Source of the DNA: a virus | Reading direction: 5' to 3' (one strand) | Length of the DNA stretch: 25,768 nucleotides | IMG/VR virus record: IMGVR_UViG_3300020451_000185 | Location: 1-25,768 of that record | In this document: positions 6,890 to 16,861 of the stretch, in pieces | How the letters are laid out: every line of letters starts with the position of its first letter | Numbering within the stretch: the first letter of the stretch is position 1 | Translations under genes and position numbers: made by a program | The notes under the pieces: model-generated | What the model was told of the DNA's origin: nothing | Databases searched by the model: none | Seen by the model: the letters and a program-made list of their open reading frames with translations, nothing else

Positions 6890-7127
6890 TTAAATGTTTC
6901 CTCTCGTCTTCAGTCCAAAAAGCTTGTGCTATAGCTTTATCTATTAGTGCTTGCTTTGCTGCGTTAGCATTTTCATAAGCAAGATATTGGTCACAGTCTT
7001 TATCTAATACTGCTTGAGTTTGTGGTTCATTATAAGTTAATATACAACCTCTTGTAGCATCTAGCTGCATATGATACACAACTTGACCGGCAATATTTGT
7101 ATCTCTGTGTGTAGTTACGTACTTCAT
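6882..7127 (-). CDS. 81-residue hypothetical protein in the fibre block
   Basis: A small soluble protein, MKYVTTHRDTNIAGQVVYHM at its start and IAQAFWTEDERKHLSE at its end. Between them is a helical acidic part (LDKDCDQYLAYENANAAKQA). It follows the 948-residue fibre gene by two bases and overlaps the next by eight. I do not recognise it. Small proteins between fibre genes are often fibre-assembly chaperones, but nothing in the sequence proves this here. Confidence 0.65.
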   Translation of the reverse strand: MKYVTTHRDTNIAGQVVYHMQLDATRGCILTYNEPQTQAVLDKDCDQYLAYENANAAKQALIDKAIAQAFWTEDERKHLSE

Positions 7128-7129
7128 AA

Positions 7130-9976
7130 TTATGTTTGGGTAATAGTTAAGTCATCAAAGTAAAAGAAACCACTACCTGTAGTATCGACCAGTTCAATTT
7201 CAACAGGCATAATTCCAGCAGCAGTTGGTGTAGCAGTTACTGTAAGTTCAGTCCATGTATTAGCTGCACCGTTAGTACTGTTCATTTCAGATAGAGTTAC
7301 TCCAATAATATCGTCTTCTGGAATCCTTAATAAAGCATATGTATTAGTACCAGATACAGTTCTATATACCCATAACTTCACGGTTACAGTTCCACTACCA
7401 GCAACAGCTACTTTTGCTATCTCATATATAGGAACAGCACTTGTGCTTGTTTGTGCTAGTTTCCATGCAAGTCCTGAGTTACTATGTCTTATAGTACTTG
7501 ACGGTGTAATATTCCAGTAATACTTCATGTACTTACCATTACCAGCAATACCATTTTGGTTAGCTAACATAACTTCTAGCTTCTCATTTGTTAAATGATG
7601 TTCTTGAGTTCCTGTATAGGTAAAGCCTTTAACTTTTGCATCTTCATAGAAGTATATTCTTGAATCAGACGTTCCACCTAATAATTTAATATTAGGACTG
7701 TTCCATTGAAGACAGTTGTCTGGAGTATAATATGATCCCCAGAATTGATCTACACCGTTATCTGCTTGAGCCACATAGCTCATATCTTCAATAGTAACAT
7801 GTGCCTTGTTACCGATTTGCATATTGTTATTAATTGTATGCCAATCTTTAATAAGAAACCCTTTGCAGTATTCAAAGTTTAACTGCATAGTAGATTTTGG
7901 GCTATTACCTGATACTAACATGTTTATAGTTATGTTATCTCTCGCATCTCTATAGGCATTTGACATATTACTATCGCCTTGGAATCTAATGTATTGAGGC
8001 ATACATTGAACATCTACAATGCTCCATACTAATCCGTTACCACCATAGCCAAACGAATGATGATCGTTACCACACCAACCCCACTCATAGTAATAATTAT
8101 CAGCTGCCGGTACTGCAGCTCTTTCAGCCGAATCGGACTCATTGCCAGACATTACAGTACTGCTTCCTCGCCTACGGAAACTTTGCTGCCGTATTCCGCA
8201 GCCTCTAGGATATCTTCCTAAGAAGGTGGCTTGGTAAGATAAGTTGCAATAAATATTTTTTAGCTTTAAATAGTACCCAAAAAACTCAATTCTCATTTTA
8301 TGAAAACTTAGATCTTCCCAATCAATATATCTACCATTAGAACTACTATAACTGTTATAACGTACTCCCGCATATTGAGACGGTCCGGGATGTAAGAAAT
8401 GTGTAAGGTCGCCCGTTACTTTACTTGACATATCGGTACGATTCCAACCACCAGAAATTTTATTTGGGTTAGATGCTGTTCCAGATCCAAAAGAGTCTGG
8501 CCTTATATAATAATTACCAGAACCAAGAGTGCTCTCATTACTACCTACATAAGTAGAATCAGTATGATAGACACCAAATGGATATGTTTTTTCTGCATAA
8601 ACAGTTACTGCGTTTTGTATTGCACTCCATTTACAAGAGTGAGGTCCACCATAATACCCAAATTCATCATAATTTTCGTAAAAATAATCTGGGTTAGTAA
8701 TTAACCTAATAGCGTTATGCTTTTCGTCAAAGTATTTAATACCCCACCACTCTGGGTCAGCAGTAGTCTTAAGACCAATAACATAAGTATGATCTAAACG
8801 CTGAGTGGTGCTAGTTTTAAAAGCACATACATTACATATACCAAACTGGAAGGTTTGATTTGTACTATGATCTTGAATTATTGATACTGATTTAATAGCA
8901 GCATTTAGATTAGTCCCAAGATCTAAAGTCATATGACCTCTACTATAAGACTTATTAAAATATCTAAAGTCTAAAGGTATTTTATGAGCAACAGTCTGAC
9001 CAGCAGTATCAGTACATAAATTAAGCGATAGTTTACCGTTTGTTGTAGCATTAGGCGGTTGTACGATATTTGAATTATATTGGTTACGTAGAGTTAATTC
9101 AAGTGTTATACCTTGATAAGCACTTAAATCCATAGCTCCACCGGGTAACTCATAATGGCAAAGAGTACTTCCAGTAGGTGCACTACTATTAATTTCCCAC
9201 CAATCCATACCGGGAGGTTTACACGATCTTGTGTTACTACTCCAAGTCTGCCACTGATCCCAGTAATCATAAACAGTTATGTTACTGTTATCCTGTGTCC
9301 AGTTTGGTCTATTTGTGTCAGAAGATGTACTACAAATTTCTTTTATAGGTAAAGCGGAAGCCATCTCAACGACTGCTCCAGAAACATCACTAAACTTACC
9401 ATAATTAGATGTAGAACCAATAGGATTAATTTGAGTTCCGTCTGCCTTGTAGCACGTACTCCAACCATCAGATTGTGCTTTATTAAACATACCTGTATAC
9501 TCATCTAAATAAGCATAACCACTATTTACAGTAACTTTCCATAAACCATTTAGTCCAAGTAAATTTCCCATTTGTTGGTTACCTGAGCCATCTCCGAAAC
9601 CTGTACCCAATCCTGAGTTATAGTACCATTTGTTACCAACTATTTCAACAAATGATCCAGTTACTATACCAGCATCTCCGCTAAAGTTAGATACTCTAAA
9701 ACCTGTACCACCTTTAGTTGTACTAAAAACCCAGTAACTATTACTACTACTTAAGCTACAGTTATCGTATCCACAGTAATTATACCATCCTCTTTTCTGT
9801 ACTTTTCCGTTTCCTAAGTTTGTTGTATGTCCTTTTGCTACTCTTATCTCATAGTCTCCTGTAGCATACATAGTATGAGAACCTAAAGATTGTATGTCTC
9901 CGGCTCTATTTGCATATGAAGATCCGTCACCAGTTCCAGCTTGTCCCTCATAATCAACGTATTTAATTGTTGTCAT
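7130..9976 (-). CDS. Large tail fibre / tailspike-like protein with C-terminal carbohydrate-binding-like domain
   Basis: A 948-residue protein starting MTTIKYVDYEGQAGTGDGSS, then YANRAGDIQSL. This opening (a 'D..G..GtGDGSSyanra' turn followed by 'i.sl') is the usual start of right-handed beta-helix tailspikes and cyanophage fibres. The body is rich in Asn, Gly, Ser, Tyr and Trp with many short strands, for example WGIKYFDEKHNAIRLITN and IRFQGDSNMSNAYRDA, as expected of a beta-helix or beta-sandwich adhesin. The C-terminal part (about 800-948) with VAGSGTVTVKLWVYR, then LRIPEDDIIGV, and ending GSGFFYFDDLTITQT, looks like a jelly-roll carbohydrate-binding module; the 'FYFDDL.I' ending is typical of such domains. 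It most likely binds host surface glycans. Five bases separate it from the preceding gene. A depolymerase activity cannot be judged from the sequence. Confidence 0.78.
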   Translation of the reverse strand: MTTIKYVDYEGQAGTGDGSSYANRAGDIQSLGSHTMYATGDYEIRVAKGHTTNLGNGKVQKRGWYNYCGYDNCSLSSSNSYWVFSTTKGGTGFRVSNFSGDAGIVTGSFVEIVGNKWYYNSGLGTGFGDGSGNQQMGNLLGLNGLWKVTVNSGYAYLDEYTGMFNKAQSDGWSTCYKADGTQINPIGSTSNYGKFSDVSGAVVEMASALPIKEICSTSSDTNRPNWTQDNSNITVYDYWDQWQTWSSNTRSCKPPGMDWWEINSSAPTGSTLCHYELPGGAMDLSAYQGITLELTLRNQYNSNIVQPPNATTNGKLSLNLCTDTAGQTVAHKIPLDFRYFNKSYSRGHMTLDLGTNLNAAIKSVSIIQDHSTNQTFQFGICNVCAFKTSTTQRLDHTYVIGLKTTADPEWWGIKYFDEKHNAIRLITNPDYFYENYDEFGYYGGPHSCKWSAIQNAVTVYAEKTYPFGVYHTDSTYVGSNESTLGSGNYYIRPDSFGSGTASNPNKISGGWNRTDMSSKVTGDLTHFLHPGPSQYAGVRYNSYSSSNGRYIDWEDLSFHKMRIEFFGYYLKLKNIYCNLSYQATFLGRYPRGCGIRQQSFRRRGSSTVMSGNESDSAERAAVPAADNYYYEWGWCGNDHHSFGYGGNGLVWSIVDVQCMPQYIRFQGDSNMSNAYRDARDNITINMLVSGNSPKSTMQLNFEYCKGFLIKDWHTINNNMQIGNKAHVTIEDMSYVAQADNGVDQFWGSYYTPDNCLQWNSPNIKLLGGTSDSRIYFYEDAKVKGFTYTGTQEHHLTNEKLEVMLANQNGIAGNGKYMKYYWNITPSSTIRHSNSGLAWKLAQTSTSAVPIYEIAKVAVAGSGTVTVKLWVYRTVSGTNTYALLRIPEDDIIGVTLSEMNSTNGAANTWTELTVTATPTAAGIMPVEIELVDTTGSGFFYFDDLTITQT

Positions 9977-9981
9977 AATTT

Positions 9982-11670
9982 TTAAGTATATTTAACCCAT
10001 ATATCTCCATCACTGCCGCCAGAAGGAGCTGATGTAGATGTGGTAATTTTTCTAACTTCGTTAGATGATGAGCCGCCGTAAGCAACTGAGAAAGCTGTAC
10101 CTGATAAAGTTAATCCAGAGCTAGCTGAGTAAGATGTACCTCCAGTTGGAGTAGTCCATGAAGTGCCACCTGATCCATTACTTTGTAAAATCTGTCCGTT
10201 AGTACCATAAGCTGATGGTATAGTAAAAGTTAAGTTACCAGAAAAAGAAGAGTGTGCAGGCGATTTAAGAGCTGCATAATGAGCATTACTAGACTCACAA
10301 TATAAACGCATTTCAGATGCTGTTCCGCTATTCTTAATATCCAGTACACCAGCGGATGATTCTAGGTCAGTCCCGGGAACTCTAAACTTAGTGTGGTTGC
10401 CGTTTCCTAAAGTAATTTCGTTAGATACAGACGTTGTTGAAGTGTAAGCTTCTTTTCCAATAACAATATTATTATCACCAGAGTTAGCTGTTGCACCAGC
10501 TTGATAACCTATAAGTGTGTTGTTGTGACCTGTATGAGGTTTACCGGCTTCATAACCTACAGCTGTATTGCCGTTTTTATCTATGATTCCTTGTAAAGCC
10601 TGTGATCCAATAGCAACATTTTTTGTACCGAATGTACATTTATCTAAAGCTTGATAGCCAACAGCAGTATTGTCATCTGCCGTTGTATTATCGTGTCCAG
10701 CCTCAAAACCTATAAATACATTTCTGGTACCACTTGTTTGGGTATAACCAGCTTGATGACCCATAGCAACGTTAGCAGTACCTGTGCTATTATATAAACT
10801 CATTTCTCCTACAGCAACATTATTGCTTGAAGAAATGTTGTAGTTTAAAGCATAAGCACCTAAAGCTACATTAGCTTCACCAGTTGTATTTCTTTTTAAT
10901 GCTTCGACACCTACAGCAGTACAGCTAGTCGCACCTGTGTTATTCTGAAGTGCCTCATGACCGACTGCTGTGTTCCAGCTACCGGTTGTGTTTGTAGTTA
11001 AAGCTTTATACCCAACAGCAGTGTTACCGTTTGAAGTATTATTTTCTAACGCTAAACTTCCAAAAGCAGAGTTTTCAGTACCACTGGATACATCCATAAG
11101 TGACTTGTAGCCAAATGCACTATTATTAGCTCCGTTAGAGTTTGTTAGAGAGTAAACTCCAAAAGCACACTGATCGTCTCCAGAACTATTACTATATAAT
11201 GCTTTAAAACCAACAGCTGTACATTCTTGTCCGTGAGCGTTTTGATATAGTGCTTGATAACCGACAGCAGTTTGGAAACTTCTACTGGATCCAACACTAT
11301 GCAAAGCTTGATATCCTACAGCGACACATTGTTTAGCATCTGTAGCGTTTGCACCAGCTTGATATCCAAAGAAACTATTTTTGTCACCGGTATTAATATC
11401 AGTTCCAGAATCATATCCGAAACAAGTATTACCTAAAGCCTGACCACTTGTAAAATTATCACCAGCATTAGTTCCAGCAACTGTGTTTCCATCAGAGTCA
11501 GAGGTAACACCACCGCCACCTCCTCCTCCTCCGCCAGCTTCGACAATCGAGCCGCCAGAGGTTTTTGTAAAGATCCCACCATCAGTAGTATTAATACCAA
11601 TCTCACCTACATCAAGATCAGAGGTAGTAGGATCACTTGTACCTCTTTTATGTAGTAGTTTGGTAGCCAT
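9982..11670 (-). CDS. Tail fibre protein with about 20 YadA-head-like repeats
   Basis: A 562-residue fibre protein. Residues 1-43 (MATKLLHKRGTSDPTTSDLD, then VGEIGINTTDGGIF) form a small N-terminal domain shared in style with the next upstream fibre. A run of nine glycines (46-54) is a flexible hinge. Residues 62-410 are about 20 tandem repeats of 15-18 residues with the core 'NTAVGYQAL..NTTG', the signature of the trimeric left-handed beta-roll of YadA-like adhesin heads. The C-terminal part (about 415-562) has LTFTIPSAYGTNGQILQSNG and SYSASSGLTLSG, typical of fibre tips, and ends DGDIWVKYT. It is probably a homotrimer in the tail fibre. The ATG abuts the stop of the preceding gene with no gap. 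Confidence 0.8.
   Translation of the reverse strand: MATKLLHKRGTSDPTTSDLDVGEIGINTTDGGIFTKTSGGSIVEAGGGGGGGGGVTSDSDGNTVAGTNAGDNFTSGQALGNTCFGYDSGTDINTGDKNSFFGYQAGANATDAKQCVAVGYQALHSVGSSRSFQTAVGYQALYQNAHGQECTAVGFKALYSNSSGDDQCAFGVYSLTNSNGANNSAFGYKSLMDVSSGTENSAFGSLALENNTSNGNTAVGYKALTTNTTGSWNTAVGHEALQNNTGATSCTAVGVEALKRNTTGEANVALGAYALNYNISSSNNVAVGEMSLYNSTGTANVAMGHQAGYTQTSGTRNVFIGFEAGHDNTTADDNTAVGYQALDKCTFGTKNVAIGSQALQGIIDKNGNTAVGYEAGKPHTGHNNTLIGYQAGATANSGDNNIVIGKEAYTSTTSVSNEITLGNGNHTKFRVPGTDLESSAGVLDIKNSGTASEMRLYCESSNAHYAALKSPAHSSFSGNLTFTIPSAYGTNGQILQSNGSGGTSWTTPTGGTSYSASSGLTLSGTAFSVAYGGSSSNEVRKITTSTSAPSGGSDGDIWVKYT
10441..11487 (-). repeat. About 20 tandem YadA-head-like protein repeats
   Basis: In the translation (residues 62-410) a unit with core NTAVGYQAL recurs roughly every 17 residues. 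Examples are CVAVGYQAL, QTAVGYQAL, CTAVGFKAL, NSAFGYKSL, NTAVGYKAL, NTAVGHEAL, NVALGAYAL, NVAVGEMSL, NVAMGHQAG, NVFIGFEAG, NVAIGSQAL, NTAVGYEAG and NTLIGYQAG. DNA copies are diverged, so this is an old protein repeat rather than a fresh tandem duplication. Confidence 0.85.
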
Positions 11671-12612
11671 TTAAAACGTGCCCCCGTCGATCTGTCCAAC
11701 TGAGAGTACACCAGTAGATGGATTATAACTTAAATTACTATGTGATTCAATACCTTGTGAACCAGTTTGTCCATCTATAAAAGTTATATAAACAGTTTCA
11801 CTAGAACCACCATGTGCAGTGCCTGTAACATTTGTAGCTGTTGCAGCAGTTGTAGCTGTAGCTGCATTACCAGAAGTGTTCTGAGTACCAGATGTATTTA
11901 CACCGGGAAGGTTTATGTTTGCAGAACCATTAAATGATACTCCACCTATAGTTCTAGTGTTTGCTAGTATTGTAGCAGTTGCAGCATTACCAGATGTATT
12001 CTGGTTTCCAGATAGATTTACACCGGGAAGATTTATACTAGATGATCCATTAAAACTTACACCACCTATATCTCTTGCGGTTTGTAATGTAGTAGCAGTA
12101 GTTGCATTACCTTCTAATGACGCAACTAATGTACCTGTTGTAAGGTTTAAATTACCAGTTGAACTAGCTGTATCTGTTGTTGTACCTACAGTAAACTTAT
12201 CAGTACTTTCGTCAAAACCTATAAAAGCATTATCACCAGTTGAACCTCTTTCAATAAGGATTCCACAGTCGTTAGCGTTAGAACTAGCACCGCTATTAAG
12301 TTCCATTAAAGGATCACTTACAGTTGTGTTTGTAGTATTAACTGTAGTAGTTGTACCGTTAACTATTAAGTTACCTGTAATAGTAACATCATTACTAAAT
12401 GTTTTGTTACCAGCTAGAGTTTGTGCTGTTGTTAAATCACAGAAAGCACCAGATCCACCAATTTTAATTACTGATGCAGCATTACTACCACTTGTACCTT
12501 CTCCATAATATAGTATATCATCACCTTCTGTAAACGCTAATTCAGCGTTTGCTAAAGCTGAACTACTAGGTGCTGTTGACCCAGTAGATCTTTTTATTCT
12601 TAATTGAGCCAT
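11671..12612 (-). CDS. Tail fibre protein with 40-residue direct repeats
   Basis: A 313-residue fibre protein. It starts MAQLRIKRSTGSTAPSSSAL and continues ANAELAFTEGDDILYYGEG, a short N-terminal domain common in cyanophage fibre and structural proteins. Then come a beta-rich part (NKTFSNDVTITGNLIVNGTT, a typical phage fibre shaft motif) and two full copies plus flanks of a 40-residue unit with TIGGVSFNGSANINLPGVN and SGTQNTSGNAATAT. The C-terminus reads NLSYNPSTGVLSVGQIDGGTF; its last residues DGGTF closely match the DGGSF end of the preceding fibre adaptor. It starts 2 bases after that gene's stop. It presumably forms part of a multi-protein fibre. Confidence 0.78.
   Translation of the reverse strand: MAQLRIKRSTGSTAPSSSALANAELAFTEGDDILYYGEGTSGSNAASVIKIGGSGAFCDLTTAQTLAGNKTFSNDVTITGNLIVNGTTTTVNTTNTTVSDPLMELNSGASSNANDCGILIERGSTGDNAFIGFDESTDKFTVGTTTDTASSTGNLNLTTGTLVASLEGNATTATTLQTARDIGGVSFNGSSSINLPGVNLSGNQNTSGNAATATILANTRTIGGVSFNGSANINLPGVNTSGTQNTSGNAATATTAATATNVTGTAHGGSSETVYITFIDGQTGSQGIESHSNLSYNPSTGVLSVGQIDGGTF
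11861..12110 (-). repeat. 120-base tandem direct repeat within fibre gene
   Basis: Two complete 120-base copies (11861-11980 and 11981-12100) and the start of a third are visible as recurring blocks: 'gcattacc', then 'acaccgggaag', then 'ccattaaa', then 'acacctata' at the same spacing. They encode the 40-residue unit GNAATAT...IGGVSFNGS..INLPGVN. Copies differ at many third positions. Confidence 0.8.
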
Positions 12613-12614
12613 TT

Positions 12615-13151
12615 TTAAAAGGAACCTCCGTCCACAATTGTTGATTTAGTTGTTGTTGAATCTGCTTTGAACTCTGATGTCGCTGCATCATAGTATACAA
12701 GAGATTGATCGACTTTAGTGGTGGTATTTGCTTTGAATGTCTGTAGCAAAGATATAAGGGGGTTTGCTATGTCTGACGCTTCTTGTGCAAAGAATAAAGA
12801 CTGGTCTTGGTTATTATTTAGATCAGTAGCTCTCACTGATGAGCCTGTAGCATAGACAGCCTGAGGCGAGTCCATACCTGTTTTTCTAAATATTAATATA
12901 GTAACACCAGTTTTAGGAGCTCCGTTAGTCTCTTGTTTTAATGTTTCAAATGCAGATGGTGAGCTTCCAAGAGCATTAAACTGGATGGAGGTTGCTGTTG
13001 GAAATGTGTATTTAGTTGTTGCAAGTATCGTCCCATCGAGAGATACTTTTATGTCTTCAGTTTTTAGATAGGGAAAAGGGAAGGTTAGTTGTGCACCACC
13101 GGCTACACCTTTAGAACCATCCCCTGTATATTCCTTTGTAGTTGTAGCCAT
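12615..13151 (-). CDS. T7 gp17-type tail fibre N-terminal adaptor protein
   Basis: A 178-residue protein made almost entirely of the domain that attaches the T7 gp17 fibre to the tail (phage T7 tail fibre N-terminal family). Landmarks are a start followed by GDGS..., the QLTFPFPYLKTEDIKVSLDG segment (T7: 'FNIPFEYLARKFVVVTL'), then ATSIQFNALGSSP, ILIFRKTGMDSPQAVYATGS and VRATDLNNNQDQSLFFAQEA ('LRAYDLNVAQIQTMHVAEEA' in T7). T7 gp17 is 553 residues; here the shaft and receptor-binding parts are missing and the protein ends STIVDGGSF. Distal fibre functions are evidently carried by the separate genes that follow. Its ATG overlaps the stop of the gp16-like gene by one base. Confidence 0.88.
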   Translation of the reverse strand: MATTTKEYTGDGSKGVAGGAQLTFPFPYLKTEDIKVSLDGTILATTKYTFPTATSIQFNALGSSPSAFETLKQETNGAPKTGVTILIFRKTGMDSPQAVYATGSSVRATDLNNNQDQSLFFAQEASDIANPLISLLQTFKANTTTKVDQSLVYYDAATSEFKADSTTTKSTIVDGGSF

Positions 13152-16100
13152 TATTTATTTATATTTAAAATGTCTGTAGTTTGTTTTCTTTTTAGTAGCT
13201 TTTGACGTTTAGCTTCTTTCTGTTCTGATATTAACTCTGCAACGTCTGGTGTTTGCATAATTGATGCCCATGCTTTACGACGAGCTTTCTGAAAAATTTG
13301 ATCTATTTTACCATTATGCCAGTAGTTTCTTGCATCATATTGTGCACGTTTACCATCACGTATATCCTTTCTCATTTGTTCTAAGGATGCAAGTGCTCTT
13401 GGATCTTTAGCTAGCTTATCTAGCTCACGTTCTAAGTTTAAATTACCTAAAGCTTTTTGAAATTTAGATCGAATAGCTGGGCTGTCAGTTAAGTTTGTAC
13501 TGTCAGGTGCATAGTAAGTTGAAAGTCTTAGATCATATCCACTGTTAAACAAGAATTGTCTACCAACACCTTGGTCTAAGTTTAAACTTATAGGACTAAA
13601 AGTATTATAAGCTCTAGTTAAAAAGTCCCAATCGTTAATCGGTTTACCATTTAACATATCATATTTAATTGGTACATCTTCACCGGGTAACGCTTCAGCA
13701 TATAAGTTACGGTTTCGGAGAGATTGATCAATACCAGACCCTATCTCACGCATGTATGGTATAAATAGTTTACCTAATTCATTACGTAAACCAGCAAGAG
13801 GTAGAGAGTTATTAGCTAATGATGCTAAGATTCTTTCTCCTTGGCCGGGTCTACCACCAAATAAATCTACAAACGACTGCATACCAGCAAGATATGACTT
13901 AGCTGTAAAGGCTTGTGCTACTACTAATGATATTTTCTGTAATTCTTTTTCTGTCCACTCTTCACCCATAAGTAAACTAGCATCACCAACGTCAGCTATT
14001 GTCGACATAATAAGATTAAATGGTTCAAACTGGTCGTAACCAACACGAACTGCACCTATCTTAATAGTTCTTGGTTCATACTTAGCATCTAACCATAACT
14101 GTCTTTTCTGCCTGTCAGCTGGTCCATTACCTGTAAGATCTCCACGCATCCATGCCTGTGTAGCCATAAATACAAGAGCAGATCCCATTGCAAATCTACC
14201 AGTTTGTAACGCTTTTGCATTAGCTAGTTCAACTGCATTAGTTATTCCATAACGCTCTACATTCTTAAGATTACTAGGTGTAGCAAATGCTATATCATTA
14301 AACTCTTTAACAAAGAAGTTAAGACCGGGTGTATGTTTAGCAGTTAATGCAAGTCCATTAACACCAGTTCTAGCAAATAGAAAGAAAGGTCTAGCCCAAG
14401 GAGCAGCACTAAATACATCGTTAAGACCTTTTGCAAAGCCTGTGAGTTCCTGTGTAAGTGTTACTTCTTTACGTGCAAACTTTGTAGCTTCGTCAACAAT
14501 GTTACCATTTGAGTCAAATACCTGTGCATAGAAATCATCTTCATACGCACGCATAACTTCAGGAGTTATTTCAGGTAATTTTATACCGTCCCCTGACTGT
14601 AAATCTAGAACATTACGCATAGCCTTCTCACGCATCTTAGCACGACCTATGATATATGCAAAAGCATCATCAGTTGCAGCCATAAGCTTAGTTGAGTAAG
14701 TAAGAAAATTACTATTGTTCATGGATCTAGCCATGTTTGCTATACCAAATGCAGCACGTTCACCAAAATTAGCTCTACCACTATCTTCTGCCCATCTACG
14801 TATTAGTTCCCAGTTTTCGTCACCACGAGTAAACTCAGAGAAACGTGTCTTAATAGAAGATATATCACCTTTCCAATAAGAGTTTAATCTAGACCTAAAT
14901 AAGTCAAATGATTCTGGTATAGCTTCTATCATAGCGTTCATGGACGCAAGCCCTGCACGTATGGTAGCACTATCTTGTTTAAATGGGTAACGTAATGTAG
15001 CTCCTAATGTTGTAGCTAAAGGACGTGAAAGTGTTGCAATAGATGTACCCATAATAGCTCGAGCTGGAGTTTTAGGTCCAGACAGTATGCTATGAGTCAT
15101 TACACCTTCAAGCTCACGTATCATTGTACCTGTACGGTCTGGTCCTTTAGGATCTAGTTGACCTCCAAGTATAACTTTACGTGCAAAGTTGTCAAAATCA
15201 TCTAATGAGTTAACATCTTTCATCATAGAAAACGCTTCAAACAACGCATTTAGTAAATCATCACTAGCGTCCTCTTTAGCTATCTTTAATACTGATAAAA
15301 TAGAATCTTTTGCATCTACCATATCTGCTTGAACTGCATCTTCTATGGCAGAAACTCTCTGTTTACCAGCCTGTAGATTTCTAAATGAATCAGATTTAAT
15401 AAACCTAGCTTTCTTTGTATGATATAATGCAGTTAACATAGTATCAACAATCTGTTTAGCCGGTCCATCTATGTCATCAAGGCTTACTAAATCAGCTATT
15501 TCTCTACCAGCTATGCCAGTATCTCGTAACTGTTTAAGTAATGACCCTACAACTAAGTCAGTTATTACAACATTCTTAGATGTAAATATTTCTACACCAT
15601 CTACAACGTCAGGTCTAGCTTCTATTAGTTCTTTTAAGTACTCGTTTGGAGTCATTTCTACAGCGTTTCTACCCTGTGTAATTGATTGATGACCCTCTAC
15701 AGCTTCTTTAAAAGTTCTAGCAAGTTTAACTCTATCTCCTTTTGCAGCCTTAAGTTCTTTTGCAAACTTTTCACTACTTATTAATCCACGTAAAATACGT
15801 TCAACTTGTGCTTCATCTGTACCACCTTTCTCTGCTATACGTTCACGTTCTAATGGTCTAGTTACAGAGCCCGTAGACCCTTCTTCTTGACCCCATTCTT
15901 TACGTGTACGGGATAGCTGATTACGTGCTACATCAGGATCTACCTCAGATGTGTGAGCACCTTGATGTGGTTGAGATACTGGAGAGTTTTTATCTGCACG
16001 AAACTGGATTTCTCCTTCACGTATCTGTGCAACAGCAGCTTCTGTACTTTGTTTAGCTACGCTCTCGTTTCTGTCTGTTATTTGTTTTAATACTTTTTTT

Positions 16101-16846
16101 GATCCTTTACCTAAAAGATAAGCTGCACCGTCAAAGAATAAGCCTATACCCATTCCCTCTACAATGTTTTTTATCTTCATTACTACAGGAGAATCAGTAT
16201 CTCTTGTAGCTAGTGGAGTATCAAACCATCCATATCTGTCACGTAAAGCACCCATAGCGTTCATGCCATCGGACTCTTTAGATATAAGATCAGATGCAGC
16301 TCCAACTCCCATAGCTCTGACTACACTGCTTGCACCAAGTAGCTTTGTAGCACCAGCAGCTAATACTGGAACACCAGTAGCTGCTATGCCTTTTGCGGCT
16401 ACTACTGTCCCAGCTGCCATAGATCCAAAATGTACAAGCCCCCGTAGTTGCTTACCCCACCATGTTTTTGTTTCGATAGGATTATCTTGATTTACAAATG
16501 GATCCCAGTCAGGTTTGTAGTAACCTTGTTCTTCGATCTCTTTCTGCATTGTGCCGTCCAATGCTTCTTTAGTTCTCTCAGCAAATGTAGTAGTAGATGA
16601 AACGGTGTCTTGTAATCCACCAGATAAAATCGACTGTCCTTCTTTTGCTAATGCTTTAAATCCCCACTTCTCGGCATCTCGTGGATCGTTTTGTGTAGCA
16701 AGAGCTTGTGCTTCAGTTGCCTGCTCTTGTTTTGCGACTTGAGCCTTAGCTGCTTCGTCTTCTTGAATTGTGTCAGCAAGCTGATCTACTTGATCTGTAA
16801 TATAATCAGCTGCCTGTTGATCTATTTCTAAATTAAGATCATCCAT
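13151..16846 (-). CDS. Internal core / DNA ejection protein (T7 gp16-like)
   Basis: A 1231-residue protein, close to T7 gp16 (1318), in the gp16 position directly before the fibre adaptor. In T7 this protein sits in the internal core and is ejected into the cell envelope to form the DNA channel. The N-terminal 60 residues are acidic and Gln-rich and look coiled-coil. Residues about 130-255 are Gly/Ala-rich and hydrophobic ([60 protein letters not shown]) and could insert in membrane. A long helical body follows and the end is basic ([16 protein letters not shown]). I see no lytic transglycosylase motif of the kind T7 gp16 has at its N-terminus, so the peptidoglycan-cutting function is either elsewhere or absent. 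Family call is from length, composition and synteny. Confidence 0.82.
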   Translation of the reverse strand: MDDLNLEIDQQAADYITDQVDQLADTIQEDEAAKAQVAKQEQATEAQALATQNDPRDAEKWGFKALAKEGQSILSGGLQDTVSSTTTFAERTKEALDGTMQKEIEEQGYYKPDWDPFVNQDNPIETKTWWGKQLRGLVHFGSMAAGTVVAAKGIAATGVPVLAAGATKLLGASSVVRAMGVGAASDLISKESDGMNAMGALRDRYGWFDTPLATRDTDSPVVMKIKNIVEGMGIGLFFDGAAYLLGKGSKKVLKQITDRNESVAKQSTEAAVAQIREGEIQFRADKNSPVSQPHQGAHTSEVDPDVARNQLSRTRKEWGQEEGSTGSVTRPLERERIAEKGGTDEAQVERILRGLISSEKFAKELKAAKGDRVKLARTFKEAVEGHQSITQGRNAVEMTPNEYLKELIEARPDVVDGVEIFTSKNVVITDLVVGSLLKQLRDTGIAGREIADLVSLDDIDGPAKQIVDTMLTALYHTKKARFIKSDSFRNLQAGKQRVSAIEDAVQADMVDAKDSILSVLKIAKEDASDDLLNALFEAFSMMKDVNSLDDFDNFARKVILGGQLDPKGPDRTGTMIRELEGVMTHSILSGPKTPARAIMGTSIATLSRPLATTLGATLRYPFKQDSATIRAGLASMNAMIEAIPESFDLFRSRLNSYWKGDISSIKTRFSEFTRGDENWELIRRWAEDSGRANFGERAAFGIANMARSMNNSNFLTYSTKLMAATDDAFAYIIGRAKMREKAMRNVLDLQSGDGIKLPEITPEVMRAYEDDFYAQVFDSNGNIVDEATKFARKEVTLTQELTGFAKGLNDVFSAAPWARPFFLFARTGVNGLALTAKHTPGLNFFVKEFNDIAFATPSNLKNVERYGITNAVELANAKALQTGRFAMGSALVFMATQAWMRGDLTGNGPADRQKRQLWLDAKYEPRTIKIGAVRVGYDQFEPFNLIMSTIADVGDASLLMGEEWTEKELQKISLVVAQAFTAKSYLAGMQSFVDLFGGRPGQGERILASLANNSLPLAGLRNELGKLFIPYMREIGSGIDQSLRNRNLYAEALPGEDVPIKYDMLNGKPINDWDFLTRAYNTFSPISLNLDQGVGRQFLFNSGYDLRLSTYYAPDSTNLTDSPAIRSKFQKALGNLNLERELDKLAKDPRALASLEQMRKDIRDGKRAQYDARNYWHNGKIDQIFQKARRKAWASIMQTPDVAELISEQKEAKRQKLLKRKQTTDILNINK

Positions 16847-16861
16847 ATGTATACCTTAGTA

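Noticed and set aside
11915-12508. 197-codon open frame on the plus strand opposite a fibre gene
   Set aside because: It mirrors the 40-residue direct repeats of the minus-strand fibre; low-complexity Val/Pro/Leu product, opposite to all other genes, no ribosome site.
13151-16846. Lytic transglycosylase domain in the gp16-like protein
   Set aside because: I looked for the N-terminal catalytic Glu motif typical of this domain and could not find one; the N-terminus is an acidic coiled-coil-like region.
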